This document shows positions 5,177 to 14,138 of a DNA stretch of 18,885 nucleotides, piece after piece (position 1 is the stretch's first letter; every line of letters starts with the position of its first letter). The notes beneath the pieces were generated by a model. That model ran no database searches, was not told where the DNA came from, and worked only from the letters and a program-made list of their open reading frames with translations. This stretch comes from an uncultured Bacteroidales bacterium (GTDB lineage Bacteria; Bacteroidota; Bacteroidia; Bacteroidales; Paludibacteraceae): assembly GCA_937892015.1 (NCBI GenBank), contig CALAUY010000072.1, positions 1 through 18,885 on the forward strand, in the 5' to 3' direction. The translations under genes were made by a program, and so were the position numbers.

Positions 5177-6304
5177 CTAATGTGATTTGTTCGTTGCGAG
5201 CCCGCAGATGATGCGTGCGGCATTGTCCGGAGCGGTGGTATCCCCGAGCGTGCGGGCTATTAGTTCGTAGTCGTCGTGCATTTGTGCGCGGCGTTGGTCG
5301 TCGTAGAGGAGCGAGGCAAGTTCATCTGCCACCTCCTCGACAGTGAAATGCAGGGCCAGTTTCTCCCGAATGCACTCTCTGCCGAGAATGATGTTAGGCA
5401 GCGTGAAGAGTCGCATCTTGAAGAACGTGCGCCAGAAGAGCGAGAAGAGTCGTGGACATCCGACGTGATAGACTGCCACTTGGGGACAACCGAGCAATGC
5501 CGTTTCGAGCGTGGCAGTGCCAGAGTTGACGATGGCTGCATATGCACCGCTGACGAGCGTATAGGTGTCGTGTACGAGAGGCGTGTCGGGCGTGATCCAT
5601 TGATGGTAGAACGTGTCATCGATACCAGGGGCTGCGGCCACACGGACGTCGAAATCAGGGAAACGTCGGGCTGCCGAGAGCATCTTCGGCAGACAGTGGG
5701 ACACTTCAGACGGGCGCGAACCCGGGAGAATGGCGATGTAGCGTTCTGTGGCCTGTTCGGCATCGTTCGGGCGGACAGGATGAGCGAGTCGGAAACGCCG
5801 CACTTGGTCCATCGTGGGATTGCCGACATACGTGCACGAATAACCGAACCGGCGATAAAAATCGGGCTCGAAAGGAAAGATGCCGAGCACGGCATCAGAG
5901 AGCGTGGCAATCTTGTGGATGCGGTACGTTTTCCATGCCCACACTTTCGGCGGAATATAGTAGCAGATGCGCGTCGCGGGCAAGTGTCGGCGACAGAAAG
6001 CGGCCATCCGGAGATTGAAGGAAGGGTAGTCGATGAGAATAAGCACGTCGGGTTTTTCGGCAAGTAGTGCCTTTTCGGCGATGCGGAAATTGCGGCGCAC
6101 CCGACCGAGATTGCGGAGAACGGCCTCGATGCCCATAAAAGCCATCTGCCGATAATCTTGGAAGAGTCGGCAACCGGCCTCACGCATCGCGTCACCACCG
6201 AGCCCCAGAAAATGAGCCTCGCTATCGTCCTCGCGAAGAGCACACATGAGGTCTGCGGCGTGTCGGTCGCCGGAAGCTTCACCTGCTATCAGAAAATACT
6301 TCAT
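5177..6304 (-). CDS. lpxB: Lipid-A-disaccharide synthase
   Basis: 375 aa, full length. It joins UDP-2,3-diacylglucosamine and lipid X to make the lipid A disaccharide at the inner face of the cytoplasmic membrane. Visible family signatures: GEASGD at residues 8-13, FLGLGGDAM at 32-40, PPKVWAWK at 118-125, YVGNP at 159-163, LPGSRPSEV at 193-201 and SGTATLE at 261-267 (sugar-nucleotide side of the GT-B fold). The VGNP form replaces the VGHP seen in many proteobacterial enzymes. ATG at 6304 fits the family N-terminus (MKYFLIAGEASGD). It sits 42 bases after the small membrane protein gene and upstream of the CNNM gene in the same direction. Confidence 0.95.
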   Translation of the reverse strand: MKYFLIAGEASGDRHAADLMCALREDDSEAHFLGLGGDAMREAGCRLFQDYRQMAFMGIEAVLRNLGRVRRNFRIAEKALLAEKPDVLILIDYPSFNLRMAAFCRRHLPATRICYYIPPKVWAWKTYRIHKIATLSDAVLGIFPFEPDFYRRFGYSCTYVGNPTMDQVRRFRLAHPVRPNDAEQATERYIAILPGSRPSEVSHCLPKMLSAARRFPDFDVRVAAAPGIDDTFYHQWITPDTPLVHDTYTLVSGAYAAIVNSGTATLETALLGCPQVAVYHVGCPRLFSLFWRTFFKMRLFTLPNIILGRECIREKLALHFTVEEVADELASLLYDDQRRAQMHDDYELIARTLGDTTAPDNAARIICGLATNKSH

Positions 6305-6346
6305 TCTTATCGTTTAACTGCTTGGCAGCATGGACGTTTATCGTTT

Positions 6347-6625
6347 TCAGACGCTGAACAGTACGGCAGCGATGACATACGGAAGTGCTCCGAGCATGAC
6401 CCCTTTCGCCAGTTTCCACGTGTCGAGGGCATAGAAAAGGAAAAGCAACGCCATGTCGGGAAACACCGCTACGATGCACAGTTTAGTCAGCATCAGATTG
6501 GTCTCGAAATGGAAAGCGCGCAGTGCGTTCCAGAGATGAAACTGCTCGATGTACGCCCATCCAAAGAGGGCAGGCGCAACGAGACCAATCAGTACTCCAA
6601 TCTGGTATTTATCGAGTCTTTCCAC
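6347..6625 (-). CDS. Small membrane protein between surE and lpxB
   Basis: 92 aa with a GTG start at 6625, overlapping the end of surE by 37 bases. No later in-frame ATG occurs before the second membrane segment, so the GTG seems required. Three hydrophobic segments can be seen: about residues 9-25 (IGVLIGLVAPALFGWAYI), 43-66 (TNLMLTKLCIVAVFPDMALLF in part) and 72-91 (KGVMLGALPYVIAAVLFSV). The protein is mostly membrane-embedded and has no recognisable catalytic motif. Its position between surE and lpxB suggests a role tied to the envelope, but the function is unknown. The real start is uncertain because of the overlap. Confidence 0.7.
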   Translation of the reverse strand: MERLDKYQIGVLIGLVAPALFGWAYIEQFHLWNALRAFHFETNLMLTKLCIVAVFPDMALLFLFYALDTWKLAKGVMLGALPYVIAAVLFSV

Positions 6626-7344
6626 TGTTTGTCGGTCATGTCTATCGTGGTTGGTGTGACAGAGATGTATCCGTGTGCGTTGGCATATTGGTCGGTGTCG
6701 GGCGCGTCAGGTTCGGTGTTGACGAAATGTCCGGTTAGTAAGAAGAACGTGCCACCATTGGGGTCGGTATATGGGACGTACTCTTTGTCCCAATAGCCAT
6801 GACAATGGCGGGTTATCTTCGTGCCCTTGACCGGCCCGACGGGGCAGTTGATGTTCCAACACAGACACTCACGCCGCGGCATGGCGAGTATGCGTTTGGT
6901 CAGTTCGAGCACGTGCGGGCGAAAGAACGTGAAGTCGGCATCGGGGCGGTGGTCGCACAGTGAGAATCCGATGGAGGTGATGCCGCGCGAACATCCCTCG
7001 AAGACCGCACCCATCGTGCCACTGTAGATGACGTTCACCATCCCGTTGTCGCCGTGATTGATGCCGGACACAATGAGGTCGGGCCCTCCATCGGAGAAGA
7101 GCTCATTGATTGCCAGTTTGATGCAGTCGGTGGGTGTGCCGTTAGAGAGGTAAACGGTCAGTCGCGGCTCTTCCTTAATCTTGCGGAGTCGAAGAGGTAT
7201 GAGTACACTGATGGCGTTGGATTGTCCGCTTCGCGGACCATCGGGTGCCACCACCGTGACATCTCCCAGTTCGCGCATCACATCCACCAGTGTGAGGAGT
7301 CCTTTCGCGCCCCAACCATCGTCGTTGGTGATGAGTATCTTCAT
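6589..7344 (-). CDS. surE: 5'/3'-nucleotidase SurE
   Basis: 251 aa, complete. It is a metal-dependent nucleotidase acting on nucleoside monophosphates, first known as a stationary-phase survival protein. Metal and active-site motifs are in place: NDDG at residues 7-10, RSGQSNAIS at 38-46, GTPTDC at 69-74 and SGINHGDN at 93-100. The C-terminal part contains TGHFVNTEPDAPDTD and the expected beta strands. ATG at 7344 overlaps the glmM stop as ATGA (7344-7341), indicating translational coupling. Its own end is overlapped by the next small gene. Cytoplasmic. Confidence 0.95.
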   Translation of the reverse strand: MKILITNDDGWGAKGLLTLVDVMRELGDVTVVAPDGPRSGQSNAISVLIPLRLRKIKEEPRLTVYLSNGTPTDCIKLAINELFSDGGPDLIVSGINHGDNGMVNVIYSGTMGAVFEGCSRGITSIGFSLCDHRPDADFTFFRPHVLELTKRILAMPRRECLCWNINCPVGPVKGTKITRHCHGYWDKEYVPYTDPNGGTFFLLTGHFVNTEPDAPDTDQYANAHGYISVTPTTIDMTDKQWKDSINTRLEY

Positions 7345-8729
7345 GCGAGTCCGGCTATACGTTTGACTTCAGCGATGACGGCAGCAGCGAAACTGTCGGC
7401 CTGCTCCATCGTGGGGGCTTCACTATAGACACGCAAAATGGGCTCTGTGTTGGACTTGCGGAGCAGTACCCATCCTTGCGGGAAGTTAATCTTTACTCCA
7501 TCGCGGTCATCCACATCGTACATCTTGTAGATACCCTTGAGTGCAACGAGTATAGCATCCACATCCAGTTCGGGCGTGAGGTCGATGCGGTTCTTGGAGA
7601 TGAAATATTCGGGGTACTCTCTCCTTAGTTCGCTCACCTTGCAACCCTTGTGTGCGAGATGTGAGAGGAAGAGCGCAATGCCCACGAGTGCGTCGCGTCC
7701 GTAGTGGGAGGCGGGGTAGATAACGCCACCATTGCCCTCACCGCCGATGACGGCTCCCACACGTTCCATCTCAGTAGTGACGTTCACCTCGCCCACTTTC
7801 GAGGAGGTGTACGTGCAGCCGTGACGCTCAGTGACATCCTTGAGCGCACGCGATGACGAGAGGTTAGAGCACGTGGGACCGGGTGTGTGTGAGAGTACAT
7901 AATCGGCCACACTGACAAGCGTATATTCCTCGCCGAACCAATCGCCGTTCTCGCAGATGAAAGCGAGTCGGTCAACGTCGGGGTCAACCACAAAACCGAC
8001 ATCCGCCTTCCCCTCCTTCAACAGATTGCATATCTCGGTGAGGTTCTGCGGCAGTGGTTCGGGGTTGTGCGGGAAACGACCGTTAGGGGTACAGTTGAGT
8101 GCAATGATGTTCTTCACTCCGAGCGCCTTGAGGATTGCGGGGATGGCGAGTCCACCAACAGAGTTGACACAGTCGATGGCCACCGTGAAATCGGCTTTCT
8201 CGATGGCCTGTTTATCCACCAAGGCGAGATTGAGTACGTTATCGACATGATAGGGCAGATAATCTTTGTAGGTGACGCTGCCGAGACTATCTACATCTGC
8301 AAAGAGGAAATCCTCTTTGTCGGCGATATCGAGCACCTCTTTACCTTCTGCATCGGTGAGGAACATACCTCGTTGGTTGAGCAACTTGAGTGCGTTCCAT
8401 TGCTTGGGGTTATGACTTGCGGTGAGGATGATACCGCCCGCTGCTTTTTCTCCCACCACGGCCAGTTCGGTTGTGGGTGTAGTGGCGAGTCCGATGTTCA
8501 CCACATTGTAGCCCATCCCGACAAGTGTGCCGGTTACAAGATGATCGACCATCTCGCCCGAAAGACGAGCATCGCGACCAACGACGATGGTTTTGTTGTC
8601 GGGCAAACAGCGACTGCGTTGCGTGGCATAGGCAGCCGTAAAACGTACGATATCTACGGGATTGAGCCCGTCACCAACCGGTCCGCCGATTGTGCCGCGA
8701 ATGCCGGAGATAGATTTTACAAGAGACAT
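7341..8729 (-). CDS. glmM: Phosphoglucosamine mutase (alpha-D-phosphohexomutase family)
   Basis: 462 aa. It most likely converts glucosamine-6-phosphate to glucosamine-1-phosphate, feeding UDP-GlcNAc for peptidoglycan and lipid A. Family landmarks: TASHNP at residues 103-108 with Ser105 as the phosphoserine, metal loop DPDVDR at 249-254, sugar-binding EGNGG at 331-335, and the phosphate-binding loop RKSNTEPILRVYSEA at 424-438. All four domains are present. A phosphomannomutase or phosphoglucomutase cannot be excluded from motifs alone, but the link with lpxB favours GlmM. The ATG at 8729 follows a run of three 15-base tandem repeats. The stop overlaps surE by 4 bases. Confidence 0.85.
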   Translation of the reverse strand: MSLVKSISGIRGTIGGPVGDGLNPVDIVRFTAAYATQRSRCLPDNKTIVVGRDARLSGEMVDHLVTGTLVGMGYNVVNIGLATTPTTELAVVGEKAAGGIILTASHNPKQWNALKLLNQRGMFLTDAEGKEVLDIADKEDFLFADVDSLGSVTYKDYLPYHVDNVLNLALVDKQAIEKADFTVAIDCVNSVGGLAIPAILKALGVKNIIALNCTPNGRFPHNPEPLPQNLTEICNLLKEGKADVGFVVDPDVDRLAFICENGDWFGEEYTLVSVADYVLSHTPGPTCSNLSSSRALKDVTERHGCTYTSSKVGEVNVTTEMERVGAVIGGEGNGGVIYPASHYGRDALVGIALFLSHLAHKGCKVSELRREYPEYFISKNRIDLTPELDVDAILVALKGIYKMYDVDDRDGVKINFPQGWVLLRKSNTEPILRVYSEAPTMEQADSFAAAVIAEVKRIAGLA

Positions 8730-8736
8730 ATTATTG

Positions 8737-8781
8737 ACGATTTGACAAGTTACGATTTGACAAGTTACGATTTGACAAGTT
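8737..8781. repeat. Three exact 15-bp tandem repeats before glmM
   Basis: ACGATTTGACAAGTT occurs at 8737-8751, 8752-8766 and 8767-8781 with no mismatch. On the coding (minus) strand each unit reads TAA CTT GTC AAA TCG in frame with the upstream gene. The stop codon TAA (8782-8780) is thus followed by two more in-frame copies of itself. The repeats fill 45 of the 50 bases between the DUF4827-like gene and glmM. Confidence 0.97.
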
Positions 8782-9322
8782 AGAATGTGCGGATTTTGAT
8801 TTTCATGTCGTATCCGTAGGGGGTGACTGACGAGGCATCGCTGTCGAAACCCAGTTTAGACGGGCAGATTAGTTTGCCCTCCGCTCCACTGTATTTCATG
8901 ACGGAGAGGGCGTAATGCCAACCGGTGCAGGCAGACGAGCTGGTGAGGCCATAATGGAACTCGATGGGGTGCGAGGCATCGTTGCTTGTCCAATAAGAGA
9001 GAGTGTCGGCATTGACCTCAAGGGTGTAGCGTCGATAACGCAACTCAACGATGTCGTTCGTCTGAATACTGTCGGTGGTCGTGTCGCCCTGTTGGGTGAG
9101 GTGGAAATAGCAGTAATCGTCGAGTTCAAGGTACTCGTTGGGCTTCCATTGGTCGTACGGCGGCTCCTCGTAGATGATGGTGATATGGTTGCGCTTGATG
9201 TAGTCGGCAATCAGTTTTTTCTCGTTCTTCAACTGCGTCGAATAGGCTGTTGAGGACGTGCATGCCACGCCCGTGAGAGCTACTACTATCAGCGACAAAA
9301 CAGGTATAAACAGTTTCTTCAT
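8780..9322 (-). CDS. DUF4827-like lipoprotein (FKBP-related)
   Basis: 180 aa. A lipoprotein signal peptide is clear: KK, a hydrophobic stretch, then TGVAC (Cys21). The mature part (ADYIKRNHITIIYEEPP..., ELDDYCYFHLTQQGDTT, NDIVELRYRRYTLE, ALSVMKYSGAEGKLICPSKLGF) follows the DUF4827 pattern as I remember it. That family is found in Bacteroidales and related to FKBP-type peptidyl-prolyl isomerases. Catalytic residues of true FKBPs are not obvious, so activity is uncertain. It is probably anchored in the outer or inner membrane facing the periplasm. The ATG at 9322 overlaps the FKBP gene stop as ATGA. The naming of the family is from memory, not a search. Confidence 0.75.
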   Translation of the reverse strand: MKKLFIPVLSLIVVALTGVACTSSTAYSTQLKNEKKLIADYIKRNHITIIYEEPPYDQWKPNEYLELDDYCYFHLTQQGDTTTDSIQTNDIVELRYRRYTLEVNADTLSYWTSNDASHPIEFHYGLTSSSACTGWHYALSVMKYSGAEGKLICPSKLGFDSDASSVTPYGYDMKIKIRTF

Positions 9323-9843
9323 TTCTTTGTTATGTTGTTTACAGTCAGTTCAATAGACACGTTCGTGAGCGGTGGTACGTTGTCGCGCCCGTCGCGCCCG
9401 TATGCGCAGTAGAAAGGTGCAAGCAGTCGGAAAGCCTCCCCCTCACGCATTTTGTCGAATGCCATGTCGATGGCTCGTAGCGTCAGACGTTTGCCCACCT
9501 CCACCTCTTCGGCGACATCCTCAATAAGTGCGCCTGTCTTAAGGTCTCGGATGACGGCAGAATAATCGACGTGCATTCCTTCTTTGACCTCCGGGCCTTC
9601 GGTGGCAATGAGTCGCACGTACCAGAAACTGCGGTTGTCAAGCACGAAAGGCAGTCCTGAAGCGCGCACCGTGTCGATGAGGATGGCATCTGCCTGCTCG
9701 GCGAGTCGGAAGTTCATCTCCATAAGAGCCAGTGCGGTCGAGTCGGGCTCTTGGCGATTAGCCGGTCCTTGCGGTCGAACACGCCCGCATCCGACCAGTA
9801 CCGACATCAGTATCCATCCTATCAAGATAATATCTCGCCTCAT
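9319..9843 (-). CDS. FKBP-type peptidyl-prolyl isomerase lipoprotein (GldI-like)
   Basis: 174 aa. A lipoprotein signal is visible: RR, a hydrophobic core, then VLVGC (Cys19). The C-terminal half (about residues 75-170) has the FKBP layout: VKEGMHVDYSAVIRDLKTGALIE..., then a helix with MREGEAFRLLAPFYCAYG, then YGRDGRDNVPPLTNVSIEL, the FKBP 'YG..G....IPPn..L.F.vEL' end. Such proteins catalyse proline isomerisation during folding in the periplasm; GldI of gliding Flavobacteria is a relative. Start ATG at 9843 overlaps the stop of the upstream two-component gene (ATGA, 9843-9840), and its own stop overlaps the next ATG. Confidence 0.83.
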   Translation of the reverse strand: MRRDIILIGWILMSVLVGCGRVRPQGPANRQEPDSTALALMEMNFRLAEQADAILIDTVRASGLPFVLDNRSFWYVRLIATEGPEVKEGMHVDYSAVIRDLKTGALIEDVAEEVEVGKRLTLRAIDMAFDKMREGEAFRLLAPFYCAYGRDGRDNVPPLTNVSIELTVNNITKK

Positions 9844-12800
9844 TCGTCGTGTTTTTTCTTGTCCTTACCCAATAGCGATTTGCGGTATTCGGACGGTGAG
9901 ACTCCGTACGTTGTCTTGAAGCAGCGCGAGAAATACCGTGCGTCGTTCATACCAATCATGTACGCCACTTCCGTCACGTTGTATTTGCCGGACTCAATCA
10001 GTTGTGCGGCACGTTTGATGCGCACTTCGCGGATGAACTCGTTGGGCGACATCCCCGTAAGGGTCTTCAGTTTGTTGAAGAACTGGGTACGGCCGATGGG
10101 CGACTGTTGTACTAAGTCATCAACGCTCAACTCGCTATTGTCCATGTTTTTCTCCATATAATCGAGCAGTTGCGCCAAGAAAATCTCATCGGGGTTCTTT
10201 TCTTTCGTCTGCCGCGGTTGTAGAGAGAGGAGGCTGGCCCTATAGGTCTCTTGCAGCACTTCGCGTTGGTGCAAGAGGTTCTGGATACGTGCCAAGAGAT
10301 ACTCGGGCGAGAAGGGCTTGGTGATGTAGTCGTCGGCACCGTACTTGAGTGCTTCGAGGCGGCTCTCCACTGCTGATTTGGCGGTAAGGAGAATGACGGG
10401 GACATGCGATGAGGCGGTGTTCGTCTTGATGCGGTCGGTCAGTTGAAGGCCGTCCATGAAAGGCATCATCCAATCGGTGATGACGAGGTCGGGCACTTGC
10501 AGCCGTATCTCTTCGAGCGCTTCGTACCCGTCGTGTGCTTCGCGTACGGCGTACTGCGGTTCAAGGAAGCTGCGGAGGAATCGGCACATATCTTCGTTGT
10601 CATCCACCACAAGGAGACTATGTCGGCTGTCGATTAGTGGTTTGAGTTTGAGCTCTTTGCGTTGCACCTCGTCGCCCTCTTCGGCCGCCATACTGTCATC
10701 GACCATCATCTCGATAGTATCCGGCCCGAAATGCTCTTTGCCTCTTAGGAAGAGCACGGTGAACGTTGACCCCTTGCCGGGTTCGGACTCCACCTCGATG
10801 AGGCCGTGCTGCATATCTACTAGTTCCTTGACCAGATTGAGGCCGATGCCCGTGCCGGTCTTGTTGAGGGTGGAATGTATCTCGTTCTGCGAGGCAAAGC
10901 GCTCGAAGAGCACGCTGCGCTTATCTTTCGGTATTCCTATACCCGTGTCGATTACAGCAAGAGATATATAGTCCTCTCGCTGACCAAGACGAACGGTGAT
11001 AGAGCCGCCATCGGGCGTATATTTGAAGGCGTTGGAGAGCAGGTTGTAGATGATAGTGTCCGTTTTCTCGTGGTCGAGCCAAACGGTCGGTTCATCAAGG
11101 TTGTTCTCGATAGTTAACGTTATATGCTTGTCGGCCGCTTCTTTGTTGAAATTAGCGCACACCTCTTTCACCTGTTTGCTGAGGTCGAACTGCTGAATCT
11201 TGAGGCGCATCTGGTGGTTCTGAATCTTGCGGAAATCGAGTATCTGGTTGATGAGTCGCAACATTCGTGCGGAGTTGGAGTCAACAATCTCGAGCTGACT
11301 GCGTACGGCAGGGGATATTTTCTCGTGTTTGAGTACATGCTGCACGGGTCCGGTGATGAGTGTAAGCGGTGTACGCAGTTCGTGCGAGATGTTCGTGAAG
11401 AAGCGTAGTTTGATTTCCGTCACTTTCTGCTCTACCTCCACTTCTTGCCGCAAGTGTGTCACGATGAGTACGATGCGGTACAGCACCAGCGCCACGAGGA
11501 TGAAGATGATGGCATAGAGCACGAACGCCCATCCCGTCAGCCAGAACGGGGCACACACATGGATACGGAGCGTGCGTTCGTTGTTGACCCACACGCCTTT
11601 ATTGTTCGTTGAGCGTACCCGGAACGTGTAGTTGCCGTGATTGAGTCGGGTGTACGTGGCGCGTCGGAGTGTACCGACATAATTCCAATCGGCATCCACT
11701 CCGTCCATCTTGTACGCATACTGCACATCGTCGGTTTCGGAGGGAAAAGCGAGTGCTGCATACTCGATGGAGAACACCGACTGAGCGTGCTCAAGGGTTA
11801 TCTTCGGTCCGTAACAGATGGCATCTTCGATAGGTCCGTCCTTGCCGGGCAGAACGGGCTGATTGAAGAGGAGGAAGTTGGTGAACTGCATCGGCGGCAC
11901 TTCTTCGGTATGAACGATACGGTTAGGGTCGAAGCGACAAGCGCCGGACGAGTAGCCGAAGAGCAGATGTCCATCGTTGAGCACGAGCCCTTGTGCCTCA
12001 CCGAACACGGCTCCTTTTTCGGACTCCAGGGCCGAGAAATGCTGAAACGTACGGGAGTCCATACTCAAGTGCGTGAGTCCGTCTTCATAGCTCAACCAGA
12101 TGTCGTTGGTGGAAGGGTCTTCGGTGATGGCGAGTACGATGTCGGACATGAGGCCGTTGGTCAGATTATAGAATCGTGCGTTCTGTGGTGCGAGGAGGTC
12201 AGTTGCGAGGGGGTTGGTCACCTCAATGAGTCCACCGCCGAACGTGCCTATCCAAAGATGTCCGTCGGGCGTGCGGTGCAGGGCTCGGATGTCGAAATAC
12301 GGGATTGCTTCAGTGCCAAGCGTGCGGGTGTTGATTCGCATGATGCCGGTTGTGGTGCCGGCAAAAAGTGTCGTGTCGTTGATGAAGAGGAGGTCTCGCA
12401 CTTTCGACCCGAATCGGTCGGGGTACGCCTCCCAGTCGTTGTCTTGGTGGATGAATTGCCCGTTACGGAAGATGTTCACTCCACCGCCGAACGTGGCTAT
12501 AAACAGCGCACTGTCAGCACCATAACAGAGATCATAGACATCGTTGTGAAGCAACGAATAGGGTCCTCCGTCGCTCCTGTAGCGGGTGAGTTGTCCATCG
12601 CTGTATAGGAAGAGTCCATCGTTCTTGGAACCCATCCAGATAGATCCATCGGCACGTTCGAGCATGCTGTAAATGCGGGCGTTGAGGGGCAGTGTTGACA
12701 GACAGTGCATGTCTTGATTGAAGAGCCTAACCCGCCGGTCTTTGGTGGCGAGGATGAGGTTACTATCGCGCAACTGAATCATCGCTCGCAGTTCGCCCGA

Positions 12801-14117
12801 ATGGTCGCGGTCTTGGCGCAAGTCGTATAGTTCGAACTGGACGGGTACGGCATTGATGCGGTCGAGTCCGAGGTCGTACGAGCCTACCCAGAGCGTTCCT
12901 TGCCGGTCCATATACGCCGAATGTAGCATGTTCGTTACCCCGCCCAGACGAGAGACGAGACTGTCTTTCTCGGCATCGTAGAAAGCGAAACCGCCGCCCT
13001 GCGGGTTAATCCATACTCCGCCGTGCACATCCTCGAACGCGAAGAAATTGCGGATTAGTTGGTGGTTGTATCGCTCGTCTATGGGGCTCGTGTAACGTTT
13101 GAGGGTCTTGTCGCGGGGCGAGAAGCGTAGCACACCACGCTCTTCGTTCTCCAACCAGATGTCGCCGTGCGCGTCTTGGTAGAGGTCGTAGAAGCGGTTA
13201 CTATGCAGTTGTGGACTGTTGGCGGTATTGAACGTAAAGTAGTTGCCGGTACGTTTGTCGTACCAAACGAAACCGTCAGCCTCTGTAAGCAGGATGAGGT
13301 GGTTGGGTCGCGCGTTGACCATGTACGTGATAGGCGAGTGCAGCCCGAGGTCGATGCGGTCGAATCGTTGTCCGCGCGTCGAGAAACGCCAGAGAATGCC
13401 GCTCTGTGCACCTAACCAGAGGAACTTGCCATCATCGCATCCTGTCAGCAGGCAGTTGTCTGTTTCAGAGTCGCCCGGGCGGCGAATGGTGAGGCCACTC
13501 TCATCAACACTCTCGAAACCGCGTGTGGTGGCGGCACGGACGATGTTATCGGCCGACAGGAAGAGGCAGTTGATGTCGCCGTGCAACGTGTATGGTGTCT
13601 GTTCGACCTCGTCGGGGAACGTGTTCACGGGTTCGTGTATTCGGAGCAGACTATTGCCGCCCGCTATCCAGATTTCGCCTCGCTTGGTCTCCATTAGTAG
13701 TCGTTCCATCGGACGGTTGCGCTCGAAACGTGCGTCAAGAATACCGGTCGCAAGTATCTGTTCGGTATGCTTATTGAGTCGGTAGAAAGCACCGCTGTAC
13801 GTCCGCATCCACAGATAGCCCAGACTGTCTTCATAGAGCGCGTCAATGCGGTTCGTCGAGGGGGTCTCGCTGTACTGAGAAGGCTTGTACGTGCGGAACT
13901 CGTACCCATCGAAACGGTTGAGACCATCCCACGTGCCGAACCACATGAAGCCATCGCGGTCTTGCAGAATAGACATCACAGTGTTCTGCGACAGACCGTC
14001 GGCCACGCTGTAGTGATGCACCAGATGGTGCATCTCGTCGTGAACGCCGGCATTAGAAAGCACGGGCGCGAGGAGGCTCACGAGAAGCAAGAGTGCTATT
14101 TTCGGCCGTTTATTCAT
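9840..14117 (-). CDS. Hybrid two-component system sensor/regulator (HTCS)
   Basis: 1425 aa, all phosphorelay steps in one protein. Signal peptide 1-23. Periplasmic two-component beta-propeller repeats cover about 30-740 (blades of the kind DRDGFMWFGTWDGLNRFD at 53-70 and DGHLWIGTFGGGL at 618-630), then a Y_Y_Y domain at about 775-853. One transmembrane helix lies near 863-886. The histidine kinase has phospho-acceptor His912 in FFTNISHELRTPL, N-box NLLSNAFKYTP (1025-1035), G boxes DTGIGIP (1057-1063) and TGTGIGLNLV. The receiver (about 1167-1285) has Asp1215 in DLVITDWMMP and Lys1267. A C-terminal AraC-type DNA-binding domain spans about 1313-1415. Most such proteins sit beside SusC/SusD sets and sense glycans. 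Here the neighbours are a protease and envelope genes, so the ligand is unclear. The ATG at 14117 is 21 bases after the protease stop. Confidence 0.95.
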   Translation of the reverse strand: MNKRPKIALLLLVSLLAPVLSNAGVHDEMHHLVHHYSVADGLSQNTVMSILQDRDGFMWFGTWDGLNRFDGYEFRTYKPSQYSETPSTNRIDALYEDSLGYLWMRTYSGAFYRLNKHTEQILATGILDARFERNRPMERLLMETKRGEIWIAGGNSLLRIHEPVNTFPDEVEQTPYTLHGDINCLFLSADNIVRAATTRGFESVDESGLTIRRPGDSETDNCLLTGCDDGKFLWLGAQSGILWRFSTRGQRFDRIDLGLHSPITYMVNARPNHLILLTEADGFVWYDKRTGNYFTFNTANSPQLHSNRFYDLYQDAHGDIWLENEERGVLRFSPRDKTLKRYTSPIDERYNHQLIRNFFAFEDVHGGVWINPQGGGFAFYDAEKDSLVSRLGGVTNMLHSAYMDRQGTLWVGSYDLGLDRINAVPVQFELYDLRQDRDHSGELRAMIQLRDSNLILATKDRRVRLFNQDMHCLSTLPLNARIYSMLERADGSIWMGSKNDGLFLYSDGQLTRYRSDGGPYSLLHNDVYDLCYGADSALFIATFGGGVNIFRNGQFIHQDNDWEAYPDRFGSKVRDLLFINDTTLFAGTTTGIMRINTRTLGTEAIPYFDIRALHRTPDGHLWIGTFGGGLIEVTNPLATDLLAPQNARFYNLTNGLMSDIVLAITEDPSTNDIWLSYEDGLTHLSMDSRTFQHFSALESEKGAVFGEAQGLVLNDGHLLFGYSSGACRFDPNRIVHTEEVPPMQFTNFLLFNQPVLPGKDGPIEDAICYGPKITLEHAQSVFSIEYAALAFPSETDDVQYAYKMDGVDADWNYVGTLRRATYTRLNHGNYTFRVRSTNNKGVWVNNERTLRIHVCAPFWLTGWAFVLYAIIFILVALVLYRIVLIVTHLRQEVEVEQKVTEIKLRFFTNISHELRTPLTLITGPVQHVLKHEKISPAVRSQLEIVDSNSARMLRLINQILDFRKIQNHQMRLKIQQFDLSKQVKEVCANFNKEAADKHITLTIENNLDEPTVWLDHEKTDTIIYNLLSNAFKYTPDGGSITVRLGQREDYISLAVIDTGIGIPKDKRSVLFERFASQNEIHSTLNKTGTGIGLNLVKELVDMQHGLIEVESEPGKGSTFTVLFLRGKEHFGPDTIEMMVDDSMAAEEGDEVQRKELKLKPLIDSRHSLLVVDDNEDMCRFLRSFLEPQYAVREAHDGYEALEEIRLQVPDLVITDWMMPFMDGLQLTDRIKTNTASSHVPVILLTAKSAVESRLEALKYGADDYITKPFSPEYLLARIQNLLHQREVLQETYRASLLSLQPRQTKEKNPDEIFLAQLLDYMEKNMDNSELSVDDLVQQSPIGRTQFFNKLKTLTGMSPNEFIREVRIKRAAQLIESGKYNVTEVAYMIGMNDARYFSRCFKTTYGVSPSEYRKSLLGKDKKKHDE

Positions 14118-14138
14118 TGAGGAGTGGGGTGAGGCTGA

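Noticed and set aside
5276..6067. Plus-strand 263-codon ORF antisense to lpxB
   Set aside because: lpxB carries all family motifs. The antisense frame shows none and reflects codon bias of the true gene.
11637..12608. Plus-strand 323-codon ORF antisense to the HTCS propeller region
   Set aside because: Long by chance opposite a GC-rich coding region; no recognisable domain, while the sense frame has clear propeller repeats.
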